DNA from: JBNJGB01 sp051747385
Lineage (GTDB): Bacteria; Myxococcota_A; UBA9042; PHBI01; JACKFB01
Assembly: GCA_051747385.1 (NCBI GenBank)
Contig: JBNJGB010000002.1
Coordinates: forward strand, 1-64,000
Direction of reading: 5' to 3'
Length of the DNA stretch: 64,000 nucleotides
The first letter of the stretch is position 1. Each line of letters opens with the position of its first letter. Positions 9,655 to 17,365 of the stretch are shown here, one piece after another. The notes below the pieces were generated by a model, which saw nothing but the letters and a program-made list of their open reading frames with translations, searched no databases and was not told where the DNA came from. The position numbers and the translations under genes are program-made.

Positions 9655-10404
9655 ATGACGATCCGTCCCGCCCTGGTGCTGCCGCTCCTCGCCGCCCTGT
9701 TCCTCCCCCTGGCCGCCTGTGACGACGGCGGCTCCAGCGAGCCCGGCACGGCCATCGTGTCCTGGTCCCTGGAGGGCACGGCCACCTGCGACACGCTCCA
9801 CATCGACACGGTGGAGGCGCGAGCGGTGAATTCCCTGGACGACGGCGAGGTGGTCGCTTCGGAGTCCATCGCGTGTCCCTCGGATACGCAGTCCGGTTCC
9901 ATCACCATGGCGGACGCGCCGGCCGGCAGATACTTCATCGAGGTGGAGGGCTTCAACGAGGAAGGTCGCGGCACCCACTACGGCGCCGCCGACTCCAAGG
10001 TCCGGATCCCGTCCGGCGGGGTCATCGACGTGGAGGCCGAGCAGGGCAAGAAGATCAAGCTGGTCCAGAAGCCCGTCGACCTGATCGTCGACTGGGACCT
10101 GGGCCACAAGTGCAGCAGCGTGGGTGTGGAGGAGGTCCAGGTGTTGCTCCTCGACGCGACCGGCACGCCCATCTCGGGCATCGAGTCCACCGCGCCGTGC
10201 GACAACGAGGTCGAGCACCCCGTCACCGGCGCCATGGTCGCCGGCGTGCTCTTCGAGGCCCTGGCGCCCCGCGCCGACGTGAAGGCCTTCGTCGAGGCCA
10301 TGAACGCGGACGGCGGCGTCGTGATGGAGGGCGAGAGCGACACCTTCGATCTCCTCGCCGGCGACGTGCACAGCGAGATCGTGGAGATGGAGGACGTGGA
10401 GTAG
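9655..10404 (+). CDS. Small lipoprotein, function unknown
   Basis: The 249-residue product has a textbook lipoprotein signal (MTIRPALVLPLLAALFLPLA, then AC). Two similar halves follow, each reading like a beta-sandwich: IVSWSLEGTATCDTLHIDTVEARAV and LIVDWDLGHKCSSVGVEEVQVLLLD. Each half has a paired Cys, which points to an internal duplication with disulfides. CGGAGG lies 4 bases before the ATG. The gene is followed by adenosine deaminase after 105 bp. No enzyme motif is visible; a surface or envelope role is inferred only from the lipobox. Confidence 0.75.
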   Translation: MTIRPALVLPLLAALFLPLAACDDGGSSEPGTAIVSWSLEGTATCDTLHIDTVEARAVNSLDDGEVVASESIACPSDTQSGSITMADAPAGRYFIEVEGFNEEGRGTHYGAADSKVRIPSGGVIDVEAEQGKKIKLVQKPVDLIVDWDLGHKCSSVGVEEVQVLLLDATGTPISGIESTAPCDNEVEHPVTGAMVAGVLFEALAPRADVKAFVEAMNADGGVVMEGESDTFDLLAGDVHSEIVEMEDVE

Positions 10405-10509
10405 TGGAGTAGGCGCCGCCGGGCGGGCGCGTCCCCGGTCCTTGTCGATCCGGTCGGGCCAGCGTAGTCTGGCGGGAAACGCAAGAGACGACCGACAGGA
10501 CGCGAGACC

Positions 10510-11667
10510 ATGTTCATCCCCGACCGCGCCTTCATCGAGCGCCTGCCCAAGACGGACCTGCACGTCCACCTCGACGGCTCCATGCGGCTCCGGACCATCC
10601 TGGAGCTGGCGGAGGAGCGTGGCGTCGAGCTCCCGGCGGACACCGAGGACGGGCTCGCCCGCGCCATCCACATGGGCGAGGTCTGCCGTGATCTGACGGA
10701 CTATCTGACGGCGTTCGACATCACGACGGCCGTGCTGCAGGACGAGGAGGCCCTCCACCGGGCCGCCTACGAGCTGGCCGAGGACGCGGCCGCCGAGAAC
10801 GTCCGCTACATGGAGGTCCGCTACGGGCCGATCCTCCACACCCGGAAGGGCATGGCGCTGACGCGCGTCCTCGAGTCGGTCCTGGAGGGTCTGTCGGACG
10901 CGCGGCGGGATCACGGGATCGAGTCCAACGTCATCGTGTGCGGGATCCGGCACATCGAGCCGGCCCAGAGCATCCGCCTCGCCGAGCTCGCGGTCGCGTA
11001 CAAGAACAAGGGCGTGTGCGGCTTCGACCTCGCCGGCGCGGAGTACGACTACCCGCCCAAGGCGCACCGGGAGGCCTTCTACCTGGTCCGGAACAACAAC
11101 CTGAGCTCGACCATCCACGCAGGCGAGGCCTACGGCCCCGAGAGCGTCCACCAGGCCATCCACGTCTGCGGCGCCCACCGCATCGGGCACGGCACGCGGC
11201 TCCGCGAGGACGGCGATCTGCTCAACTACGTCAACGACCACCGGATCCCGCTCGAGGTCTGCCTGACCTCCAACGTGCAGACCCGGTCGGTGCGCGACTT
11301 CGACAGCCACCCGCTGAAGTTCTACTACGACTTCGGCGTGCGCGTGACCCTGAACACGGACAACCGCCTGGTCACCGACACGAGCGTCACGGACGAGTAC
11401 GTCCGGGCCGTCGAGACGTTCGGCTTCGACGCCCTGGACGTGAAGCAGCTGCTCATCAACGGGTTCAAGTCGTCGTTCCTGCCGTTCCACGCCCGCCAGG
11501 CCGTCCTCCGCCGCGTGAACCACGAGATCACGGAGCTCATCGAGGAGGAGGCCGCCCGCCGCGAGGGCCGGCGGGACGAGCACGGCCGCGCCGAGGGCGG
11601 CAAGCCCAAGGGCAGCGGCAAGAAGAAGAGCGACGCCGGCGACGAGGCGGACGCCGACGCGGCCTGA
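10510..11667 (+). CDS. add: Adenosine deaminase family protein
   Basis: The 385-residue product belongs to the metal-dependent amidohydrolase family that deaminates adenosine to inosine (some members use adenine or aminodeoxyfutalosine). KTDLHVHLDGS near residue 15 supplies the first metal histidines, HAGEAYGP near 200 the catalytic Glu region, HRIGHGTRL the next His pair, and NTDNRLVTD the metal Asp. The last 40 residues are a basic/acidic tail (GGKPKGSGKKKSDAGDEAD) not usual in the family. No purine-salvage neighbours are present. The substrate among the add-like groups cannot be fixed by reading alone. Confidence 0.88.
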   Translation: MFIPDRAFIERLPKTDLHVHLDGSMRLRTILELAEERGVELPADTEDGLARAIHMGEVCRDLTDYLTAFDITTAVLQDEEALHRAAYELAEDAAAENVRYMEVRYGPILHTRKGMALTRVLESVLEGLSDARRDHGIESNVIVCGIRHIEPAQSIRLAELAVAYKNKGVCGFDLAGAEYDYPPKAHREAFYLVRNNNLSSTIHAGEAYGPESVHQAIHVCGAHRIGHGTRLREDGDLLNYVNDHRIPLEVCLTSNVQTRSVRDFDSHPLKFYYDFGVRVTLNTDNRLVTDTSVTDEYVRAVETFGFDALDVKQLLINGFKSSFLPFHARQAVLRRVNHEITELIEEEAARREGRRDEHGRAEGGKPKGSGKKKSDAGDEADADAA

Positions 11668-11682
11668 CCGGGCCTCGCCGAC

Positions 11683-11910
11683 CAAATGGGGAAGATGGAG
11701 TCGGACCGTCGTCCCCGGCTCACGGTCCTACACCTCTCGGGATCCCGCGGTCTCACGGACAGTCGCGCGCCAAGCCGCCAAGACGCAAAGGCCAGCGAAC
11801 CGCTCGCACGCCGATTCGGCTGAGACTGTCGGGTCACCGGCAGGCCCACAGAGAGCACACCGGGCCGAAGCATGCCGTTTTCCTTTGCGTCTCCGCGTCT
11901 TTGCGCGAGC
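11683..11910. repeat. Family C repeat, copy 2, with inverted outer modules
   Basis: This fills most of the 343-bp gap 11668-12010. It opens with GGGGAAGATGGAGTCGGACC, then TCCTACACCTCTC at 11726. GCGCCAAGCCGCCAAGACG and AAAGG follow, ending at 11791. An inverted partner, CCTTTGCGTCTCCGCG plus TCTTTGCGCG, is at 11882-11907, so the 140-bp segment could fold as one large stem-loop. The blocks match copy 1 at 2445-2590 in a different order. No coding frame is convincing. Confidence 0.6.
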
Positions 11911-12010
11911 CCTTCGTCTTGCGACATGTAACGAACTGTGAGCCGTCCCCGGCGGTCGGGCCCGCCATCCCGTCGGCAGGGCGCGCCGGCGTCCCGAGGT
12001 GGAGACCGCG

Positions 12011-13315
12011 CTACTCCGCGGGCGTCTCCTCCTCCCCGGTGGGCGTCTCCTCCTCGTCGTTGTTCCCGTACGGGTCCTCCCAGCACATGCGGGTGCAGTA
12101 CCAGTCGTTCACGGAGCCGTCGTCGCTCTCGATCTTGTCGCACTGGTAGCCCTGCGGGCACTGGTCGGGCGCGTCGTCCGGGTCGCACGTGAGCAGGCAG
12201 AAGTCGCCCTTCTCGTTGCCGTCCTCGTCCTGGAAGGTCACGCAGAGGTTCGGGTCGCCGCCGCACTGGGCGTTGCTGTCCTGCTGGCCGGCGGTGCACT
12301 CGGCGCAGTGGTCGCGCTCCATGGGGACGCACTCGCCGGTCTCCTGGTCGCACAGCTCCTCGAAGCTGCACTGGTAGTTGTGGATGCAGCCCTTCTCCAC
12401 GCAGGCGTTGTCGACGCACTCGAACTGGGCGTCCTGGCAGTGGGTGTCCTCCAGGCAGCCGGGAATGCAGTCGCCGCTCTCCTCGTCGCAGTAGCTCTGG
12501 GGCTGGCACTCGCCGGGCTTGCAGGCGTTGGGGTCCTCGCAGCGGCCGTTGTCCTCGTTGCAGACGAAGGGCTCCTCGCAGTTGTCCAGCTCCATGCAGG
12601 AGGGCTGGCAGCGCCCCTGGCTGCAGACGTCGTCCCCCGGACACTCCTCATCGTCCTCGCACCCCTCCGCACACCGGCTGGAGAAGTCGTTGCAGATCAG
12701 CCCGAACGGACACTCGTCGTCCGACTCGCAGAGGCCCAGGTCCTCGCAGGAGCCCGACGTGGGGACGCACTGCTTGTTCAGCGCGCCGCCCACCTCGACG
12801 CACTCGTACCCGTTGGGACAGCCGGAGTCGTTGATGCAGCCGACGCCGCAGAAGCTCCCGCCCTCCGCGAAGGGGATGCAGACGCCGTTATCGCCGCACG
12901 GGCCGCCCTTGGCAGGCTTGCAGCTTCCGGTCTCGTCGCAGACGTTCACCGTGCTGCACGGCTCACAGAGCCCGAGCAGCGGCTCGCAGTGGCCCATGCA
13001 GGGATTGCACCAAGCCGAGCCGCCGCAGTTCATGTTCTGCTCGCACGGCTCGCCCGTGGGCACGACGCACTCGCCGTCGCAGGCGCAGATCGCCCCCTCC
13101 TCGTCGCAGTCCTCGTCGGAGGTGCAGCCCGGGGTGGCCGTGCCGTCGGTGTCGTCCGCGCCCGGTCCCGCGCCGTCCACGTTCCCGTCGGCGTCCCCGA
13201 CGGAGTCCGGCGGCCCGTGGATGTCGCCGGTGTTCGCGGGGCCTCCGGAGCCGTCGTCGCCGCAGGCGACCGCCAGGACCATCAGCAGGGCGGAAATGCA
13301 GGTCAGCGTTCTCAT
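12011..13315 (-). CDS. Cys-rich lipoprotein with EGF/Dickkopf-like repeats
   Basis: The 434-residue product has a lipoprotein signal (MRTLTCISALLMVLAVAC). About 50 Gly/Asp/Pro residues follow as a flexible spacer. The rest is a long run of Cys motifs of the form C-x3-D-x2-C-x5-C, such as CTSDEDCDEEGAIC, CESDDECPFGLIC and CEDDEECPGDDVC. Proteins of this type are abundant in large-genome Myxococcota and are thought to sit on the cell surface with many disulfides; no enzymatic motif is seen. The C-terminus is acidic (NNDEEETPTGEEETPAE). Confidence 0.8.
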   Translation of the reverse strand: MRTLTCISALLMVLAVACGDDGSGGPANTGDIHGPPDSVGDADGNVDGAGPGADDTDGTATPGCTSDEDCDEEGAICACDGECVVPTGEPCEQNMNCGGSAWCNPCMGHCEPLLGLCEPCSTVNVCDETGSCKPAKGGPCGDNGVCIPFAEGGSFCGVGCINDSGCPNGYECVEVGGALNKQCVPTSGSCEDLGLCESDDECPFGLICNDFSSRCAEGCEDDEECPGDDVCSQGRCQPSCMELDNCEEPFVCNEDNGRCEDPNACKPGECQPQSYCDEESGDCIPGCLEDTHCQDAQFECVDNACVEKGCIHNYQCSFEELCDQETGECVPMERDHCAECTAGQQDSNAQCGGDPNLCVTFQDEDGNEKGDFCLLTCDPDDAPDQCPQGYQCDKIESDDGSVNDWYCTRMCWEDPYGNNDEEETPTGEEETPAE

Positions 13316-13424
13316 CCGTCTCCTCCCTCGGGAGCACGACCGGGTCGTCGCGGCGCGCCCCCGAAGGTCCGGAGCCGGCCGGGACGTGTCAAGTGGCCTC
13401 TGCGCGCAGACCTGAACCGCGCCG

Positions 13425-14564
13425 TCAGTAGATGCCGAGCGCGTACAGGTGTCCGCTGTTGGCTTGGGTGTACGCCGTCCCCCAGGCCACGTGGGGCGTC
13501 GCGGTGACCCCGAAGCCGTCGTCGTATCGGAGCAGCAGGCGCCCCGTTCCCCGGTCCAGGACGAGCAGGCTCTCCCGGACCGGGACCAGCACGTACTTCC
13601 GCGTCAGCGCCGGCGTCCCCGGGGTGCCGTAGCGGATCCGGCTCGCCCAGGAGACCTCCCCGGCCTCCGCGTCGATGGCCACCAGCCGACCGTCGGCCCG
13701 CGGCACGTAGATCAGGCCGTCCAGCGCGGCGGCCGTGCCGTAGCCCCGCCCCTCCAGGCGCCACCGCACGGCGCCCGTGTCCACGTCGAGCGCGTGGACG
13801 CCGGTGGCGTAGCTGGCCACGACGACCGTGTCGCCGAGGACGAGGGGCGTGCTGTCCACGTCCACGAAGTCCGACTCGCCGCGGCTCAGGTCGGCGGTCC
13901 AGAGGATCGCCCCGTCGGACACCGCGTAGGCCACCACGTTCCCGTCGGAGAACCCCGTGACGACCGCGTCCCCGACGACGGTCGCGCCCGCCTGGCCGGT
14001 GATGGTGAACTCCCCGCGGTGGGGCCGCTGGCGCTCCCAAAGGCTGGAGCCGTCCTCCAGGGACAGGGCGGTCAGGCGGTTGTCGCTCCCCGTGACGAAG
14101 ACCCGACCGTCGTCCACGACGGGCGCGCTCACCAGGGCCCCGCGCCCCAGGACGTCGGTCTTCCACACGGGCCGGCCGTTTCGCTGACGCAGCCGATAGA
14201 CCCGACCGTCCATGGAGGCGACGAGGACGTCCTCCCCCACCGCGGTGGGGCGCGAGACGTTGGGCCCGTTCGTCTGGATCTTCCAGAGGACCTCGCCCGT
14301 ACGCGCGGCCACGCCCCGAACCCACCGATCCTTGGACGGCACCACCACGAGGCCGCCGTCCGGGGTCGCGTCGCTGTCCACCCGGAGCGGCTCGCCCCGC
14401 TCGGACGGCTGATACGCCAGGGCGTCGAGCTCGTACAGGCGGGTGCCCCAGTCGGCCTCCACGCGGTGCGTGTCCAGGTCGCCGACGGGTCGCAGGACGC
14501 CGCAGCCGGCGAGGGCGAGGGCCGCCACGGCCGAGAGGGTCACGGCTTGGGCGGTGCGGAACAT
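13425..14564 (-). CDS. bamB: BamB-like PQQ-repeat beta-propeller lipoprotein
   Basis: The 379-residue product has the signal MFRTAQAVTLSAVAALALA with lipobox LAGC. PQQ-type blades follow, each ending in a G-x-x-x-W pattern (TGEVLWKIQTNG, NGRPVWKTDVLG, DGAILWTADLSRG, TGAVRWRLEGRG). This matches BamB, the propeller lipoprotein of the beta-barrel assembly machinery at the periplasmic face of the outer membrane. The start lies 3 bp after the stop of the yfgM-like gene, the same neighbour as in enterobacteria, which supports the call. Length is close to E. coli BamB (392). Confidence 0.82.
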   Translation of the reverse strand: MFRTAQAVTLSAVAALALAGCGVLRPVGDLDTHRVEADWGTRLYELDALAYQPSERGEPLRVDSDATPDGGLVVVPSKDRWVRGVAARTGEVLWKIQTNGPNVSRPTAVGEDVLVASMDGRVYRLRQRNGRPVWKTDVLGRGALVSAPVVDDGRVFVTGSDNRLTALSLEDGSSLWERQRPHRGEFTITGQAGATVVGDAVVTGFSDGNVVAYAVSDGAILWTADLSRGESDFVDVDSTPLVLGDTVVVASYATGVHALDVDTGAVRWRLEGRGYGTAAALDGLIYVPRADGRLVAIDAEAGEVSWASRIRYGTPGTPALTRKYVLVPVRESLLVLDRGTGRLLLRYDDGFGVTATPHVAWGTAYTQANSGHLYALGIY

Positions 14565-14567
14565 CGG

Positions 14568-15359
14568 CTACTGCAGCAGCGCGAGGCGATCATCGAGGGC
14601 GCCGTACAGGTACGGCTCGCCGAAGGACGCCGCCAGCATATCGCCGGGCGCCGCCTCCGGTCGCGGCCCCAGGGCCTCGCGCGCCGCCTCGTACGCCTCG
14701 CGCGCGCCGGCCGCGTCCCCGCCGTCGACGACGAGCGGGTTCCGGAGGTCGCCGATGGCCATGAGCGCCTGGGCCTTCAGCAGCCCTGTCTGCGCCTCCG
14801 CCACCTGGCGGTACGTCGCGATCGCGTCCTCGGTGGAGCCCGCCCGGGCCTGGGCGTCGGCCAGCACCAGGCGCGCCGCGGTGACCAGCGAGAGGTCCTC
14901 GTGCTCCTGGATCCACTGCCCGAGACGCTCCACGGAGGCCTCCGGCGCCTCGCCCCCCACGGCGGCCATGGCCAGGCGGGCCGCCGGGGCCACGTCGGAG
15001 TCCGGGTTCTCCTCGAGGAAGACCGCCAGCCGCTCCGCGGCCGCAGCGCGGGCCCCCTCGGCCGTCTCGAAGCGCTCCATCTCCGGCATGGGGGCGCCCT
15101 CGAGCGGGTCCTCCTCGCCGACGGGCGCCATGAGCGGCTCGAGGGCCGCGCGCAGCGCTTCGGCGTCCTCCTGGCGGCTGGAGTCCTGCATCCCGCCGAT
15201 CACGGTGCTGGCCACGCCGATGAGGATGAGCCCCCCGGCGGCCGCGACCAGGAGCTTCCAGTGCTCCTCGATCCAGTCCCAGAGTCCCTTGAGCGCGACC
15301 TGGACCTCGTCCGGCTGCCTCAGCTCCTTGCGCGACATCCGCTTGGGCTGTCTGGCCAC
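14568..15359 (-). CDS. YfgM-like membrane protein with periplasmic TPR
   Basis: The 263-residue protein starts with a basic cytosolic segment (MARQPKRMSRKELRQPDEVQ). One membrane span follows, containing LLVAAAGGLILIGVASTVI. The rest is a helical TPR-like domain (ARLVLADAQARAGSTEDAIATYRQVAEAQ). This is the layout of YfgM (TPR_21), an inner-membrane partner of the SecYEG-PpiD chaperone network. It is probably cotranscribed with the BamB-like gene immediately downstream. AGAAGGGAGGCGCTCG precedes the ATG. About 825 bp of repeat-filled DNA separates it from the divergent gene at 16185. Confidence 0.8.
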   Translation of the reverse strand: MARQPKRMSRKELRQPDEVQVALKGLWDWIEEHWKLLVAAAGGLILIGVASTVIGGMQDSSRQEDAEALRAALEPLMAPVGEEDPLEGAPMPEMERFETAEGARAAAAERLAVFLEENPDSDVAPAARLAMAAVGGEAPEASVERLGQWIQEHEDLSLVTAARLVLADAQARAGSTEDAIATYRQVAEAQTGLLKAQALMAIGDLRNPLVVDGGDAAGAREAYEAAREALGPRPEAAPGDMLAASFGEPYLYGALDDRLALLQ

Positions 15360-15426
15360 GAGCGCCTCCCTTCTGGAGCGGCATGAGGGGCGACCGTCTA
15401 CCCCGCAGGGGTCGCGCTGTCAATCG

Positions 15427-15591
15427 TGACTCCTGTGACGAAACTCCGGTCCGGCCCAGGCCGACGATCCGACGGCGCTGTGGCGTGCCGCAACTCCTTG
15501 AATTGGCGCTACCAGTCCTGCGTCGTCGCGTCCCACCACAGCTTGCGCCTCCCCGCCCTGGACTCGAACCTCCATTCCGTCCCAGGAGTCA
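15427..15591 (-). repeat. Family B repeat, copy B1 (MITE-like)
   Basis: This 165-bp element is bounded by TGACTCCTGTGAC at 15427-15439 and GTCCCAGGAGTCA at 15579-15591, which are inverted repeats matching at 12 of 13 positions. Its reverse complement aligns along its full length with 26516-26681. Shared blocks include AAGCTGTGGTGGGACG, GGAGTTGCGGC and CGCCACAGCGCCGTCG. A frame shared by both copies reads RRKLWWD, but it is broken by a stop in this copy. Confidence 0.85.
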
Positions 15592-15633
15592 AGCGTCGCG
15601 CTCCGCGCGGCCCGCTCCGGCCGGCGCCCGGGG

Positions 15634-16154
15634 CAATCGCAACGTCGGAAAGGTGAAGGCCGTGCGGCGGTACGACGCCCGGCGCCGGATTGCACCCGCT
15701 CGGAAACGATGGGCTTTGCGCGTCTGAGAGGAGGCACGGGCAAGGGCAAGGGCAAAGGCAAGGGAGGGCGGTCGACTTTGCGACCGCCCTGGGCCGGCCC
15801 CCCGGGGCCGATTGACAGAGGTGAAGGCCGTGCGGCGGTACGGCGCCCGGCGCCGGATTGCACCCGCTCGGAAACGATGGGTTTTGCGCGTCTGAGAGGA
15901 GGCACGGGCAAGGGCAAGGGCAAAGGCAAGGGAGGGCGGTCGACTTTGCGACCGCCCTGGGCCGGCCCCCCGGGGCCGATTGACAGAGGTGAAGGCCGTG
16001 CGGCGGTACGGCGCCCGGCGCCGGATTGCACCCGCTCGGAAACGATGGGTTTTGCGCGTCTGAGAGGAGGCAAGGGCACGGGCAAGGGCAAAGGCAAGGG
16101 AGGGCGGTCGACTTTGCGACCGCCCTGGGCCGGCCCCCCGGGGCCGATTGACAC
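15634..16154 (+). repeat. Family A repeat, array A2: three tandem 168-bp copies
   Basis: The first copy starts with GCAATCGCAACGTCGG. Copies two and three start at GATTGACAGAGGTGAAGG, with the GTGAAGG block at 15653, 15821 and 15989, a period of exactly 168 bp. Each copy has GGCGCCCGGCGCC or a one-base variant, GCGCGTCTGAGAGGAGG, three to four GGGCAA/GGCAAA units and the 9-bp-stem hairpin GGGCGGTCG-ACTTTG-CGACCGCCC. Each is followed by a second palindromic block, GGCCGGCCCCCCGGGGCC. The array lies in the divergent promoter region of the yfgM-like gene and the gene at 16185. The rest of 15360-16184 shows nothing else beyond B1. Confidence 0.9.
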
Positions 16155-16184
16155 GGTGCCCCCACCCTCCGAAGATCCGCGTCC

Positions 16185-16736
16185 ATGCGCCGCCTCCTCC
16201 CACCGCTCGCCGGTCTCCTCGCGCTCCTCGCCGTCTCGCCGCCGGCCGCCGCGGAGAAGGGAGAGCTGACCTGGATGACGGGGGTGGGCCAGCTCACCCT
16301 GGTGACGGAGGACCTGCCGGACACCGTCACTCGCCACGCCACGCTGGTGCACGGCGGCGCCCGCTACGCCGTGACGGACTTCATCCAGGTGGGCGGCCTC
16401 CTGCGCGCCGGCGTGGGCTACGGCGAGGGGCTCGACCCCGAGCCCGTGGGGCAGGGCCTGGTCGAGGCCCGCTATCTCATCGACGCCCTCACCTGGGTCC
16501 CCTTCCTCGCGGCGGGCTTCGGCGGCCTCTATCGAGGGGACGGTCCGGACGCCTACGCCGGCGGCGAGGGCCCGACCTGGGACGTCACGGCCCACGGGGG
16601 GATCGGCGTGGACTGGCGCCCGGAGCGCCGCTGGAGCCTGGGCGTGGTGGCGCGGTACCACGTGTCCCTCACGGAGCTCGGCGAGGCCCTCGGCCCGTTC
16701 GACGTCGCCGTGACCTTCGCCCTGTACCGGGACTGA
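16185..16736 (+). CDS. Putative outer-membrane beta-barrel protein
   Basis: The 183-residue product has a signal peptide (MRRLLPPLAGLLALLAVSPP, then AAA). The mature part reads like a small barrel: alternating hydrophobic strands such as VGQLTLVTEDL, ARYAVTDFIQVGGLLRAGVGY and GIGVDWRPERRWSLGVVARYHV, with an aromatic last strand FDVAVTFALYRD. No specific family is recognised. No clear ribosome site precedes the ATG. The family A array ends about 30 bp upstream, so the promoter either lies inside the repeat or in the short remaining segment. Confidence 0.65.
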   Translation: MRRLLPPLAGLLALLAVSPPAAAEKGELTWMTGVGQLTLVTEDLPDTVTRHATLVHGGARYAVTDFIQVGGLLRAGVGYGEGLDPEPVGQGLVEARYLIDALTWVPFLAAGFGGLYRGDGPDAYAGGEGPTWDVTAHGGIGVDWRPERRWSLGVVARYHVSLTELGEALGPFDVAVTFALYRD

Positions 16737-17197
16737 GCCCCCTTCACCGGGGCGCCGGCCGCCTCGCGTGCCCATCGGCCACGATTCGCCGAGATCCAGC
16801 GACACGTGGACGTGGTCGTGGACGTGGTCGTGGTCGGCGTAGCGGGCGCTCCCTCGACGAACCGAACGACAGTGGCATAGGAACGGACATCCCCTGGGTG
16901 CATTGCCGGGCCATCAGCCACACCACGTCTGGCGGGCTGGAAGCCCGCCGCCCCAGCAAACGCGACCGGCGCCCGGGACCGCGGGCGTCCCCGCCCGCGC
17001 AGCGGATATCCCGCCGGGAACCGCTCTTTCAGGCAAGGGCAAGGGCAAGGGCAAGGGCAAGGGCAAGGGCAAGGGCAAGGGCAAGGGATTGGGCAAGGGA
17101 TTGGGCGACACGCCCTTCACCGGGGTTTGACCCGGGTGAAACGATCGCGAAACACGGGGACGCGAACCTCCGAGGCGAGACTCGATGGAGGTTCCCC
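16737..17197. other. Repeat-rich non-coding segment with (GGGCAA)n tract
   Basis: This 461-bp stretch has no convincing gene. It holds a degenerate GTGGACGTGGTCGTGGACG minisatellite at 16804-16838 and a GGCGGGCTGGAAGCCCGCC hairpin near 16930-16950. A pure hexanucleotide tract at 17033-17104 has about eight GGGCAA units and then two GGGCAAGGGATT units. CCCTTCACCGGGG occurs at 16740-16752 and again at 17113-17125 as a 13-bp direct repeat. TTCACCGGGG and CCCGGGTGAA near 17116-17140 form a hairpin just before the small ORF at 17198. Confidence 0.6.
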
Positions 17198-17353
17198 ATG
17201 CACGCGCCCGACACCCGGACGACCCTCACCCACCCCATGGACCTGCGGGCCCCGACCTCGCCGACGCGCCGGACCCTCCGGGACGTCACCGGCCGCCTGG
17301 CCGCCTGGCTCCTGGTCCGCGTCGTCGGCGTCGACCGCGTCCTCGGGGTCTGA
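17198..17353 (+). CDS. Possible 51-residue basic small protein
   Basis: An ATG at 17198 is preceded by GGAGG at 5-bp spacing. The frame encodes 51 residues, beginning MHAPDTRTTLTHPMDLRAP and ending LLVRVVGVDRVLGV. The composition is rich in Arg, Thr and Leu, with no Cys and one weak amphipathic segment near the end. It ends 12 bp before the stop of der on the opposite strand. The good ribosome site is the main support; it may equally be a chance frame. Confidence 0.35.
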   Translation: MHAPDTRTTLTHPMDLRAPTSPTRRTLRDVTGRLAAWLLVRVVGVDRVLGV

Positions 17354-17365
17354 CCGCGGCGTCCC

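Noticed and set aside
15549..15591. AGGTTCGAGTCC (reverse strand) resembling a tRNA T-loop
   Set aside because: The flanking bases do not form a T stem, no anticodon arm or acceptor pairs were found, and the other family B copy has a changed loop. It is part of the repeat.
15634..16154. CRISPR array
   Set aside because: The unit is 168 bp and fully repeated with no unique spacers, and no cas genes are present.
15420..16805. 461-residue open frame across the family A and B repeats, and similar frames rich in KG or AL dipeptides
   Set aside because: The frames come from the hexanucleotide tract and GC bias. They differ between copies and have no motifs or ribosome sites.
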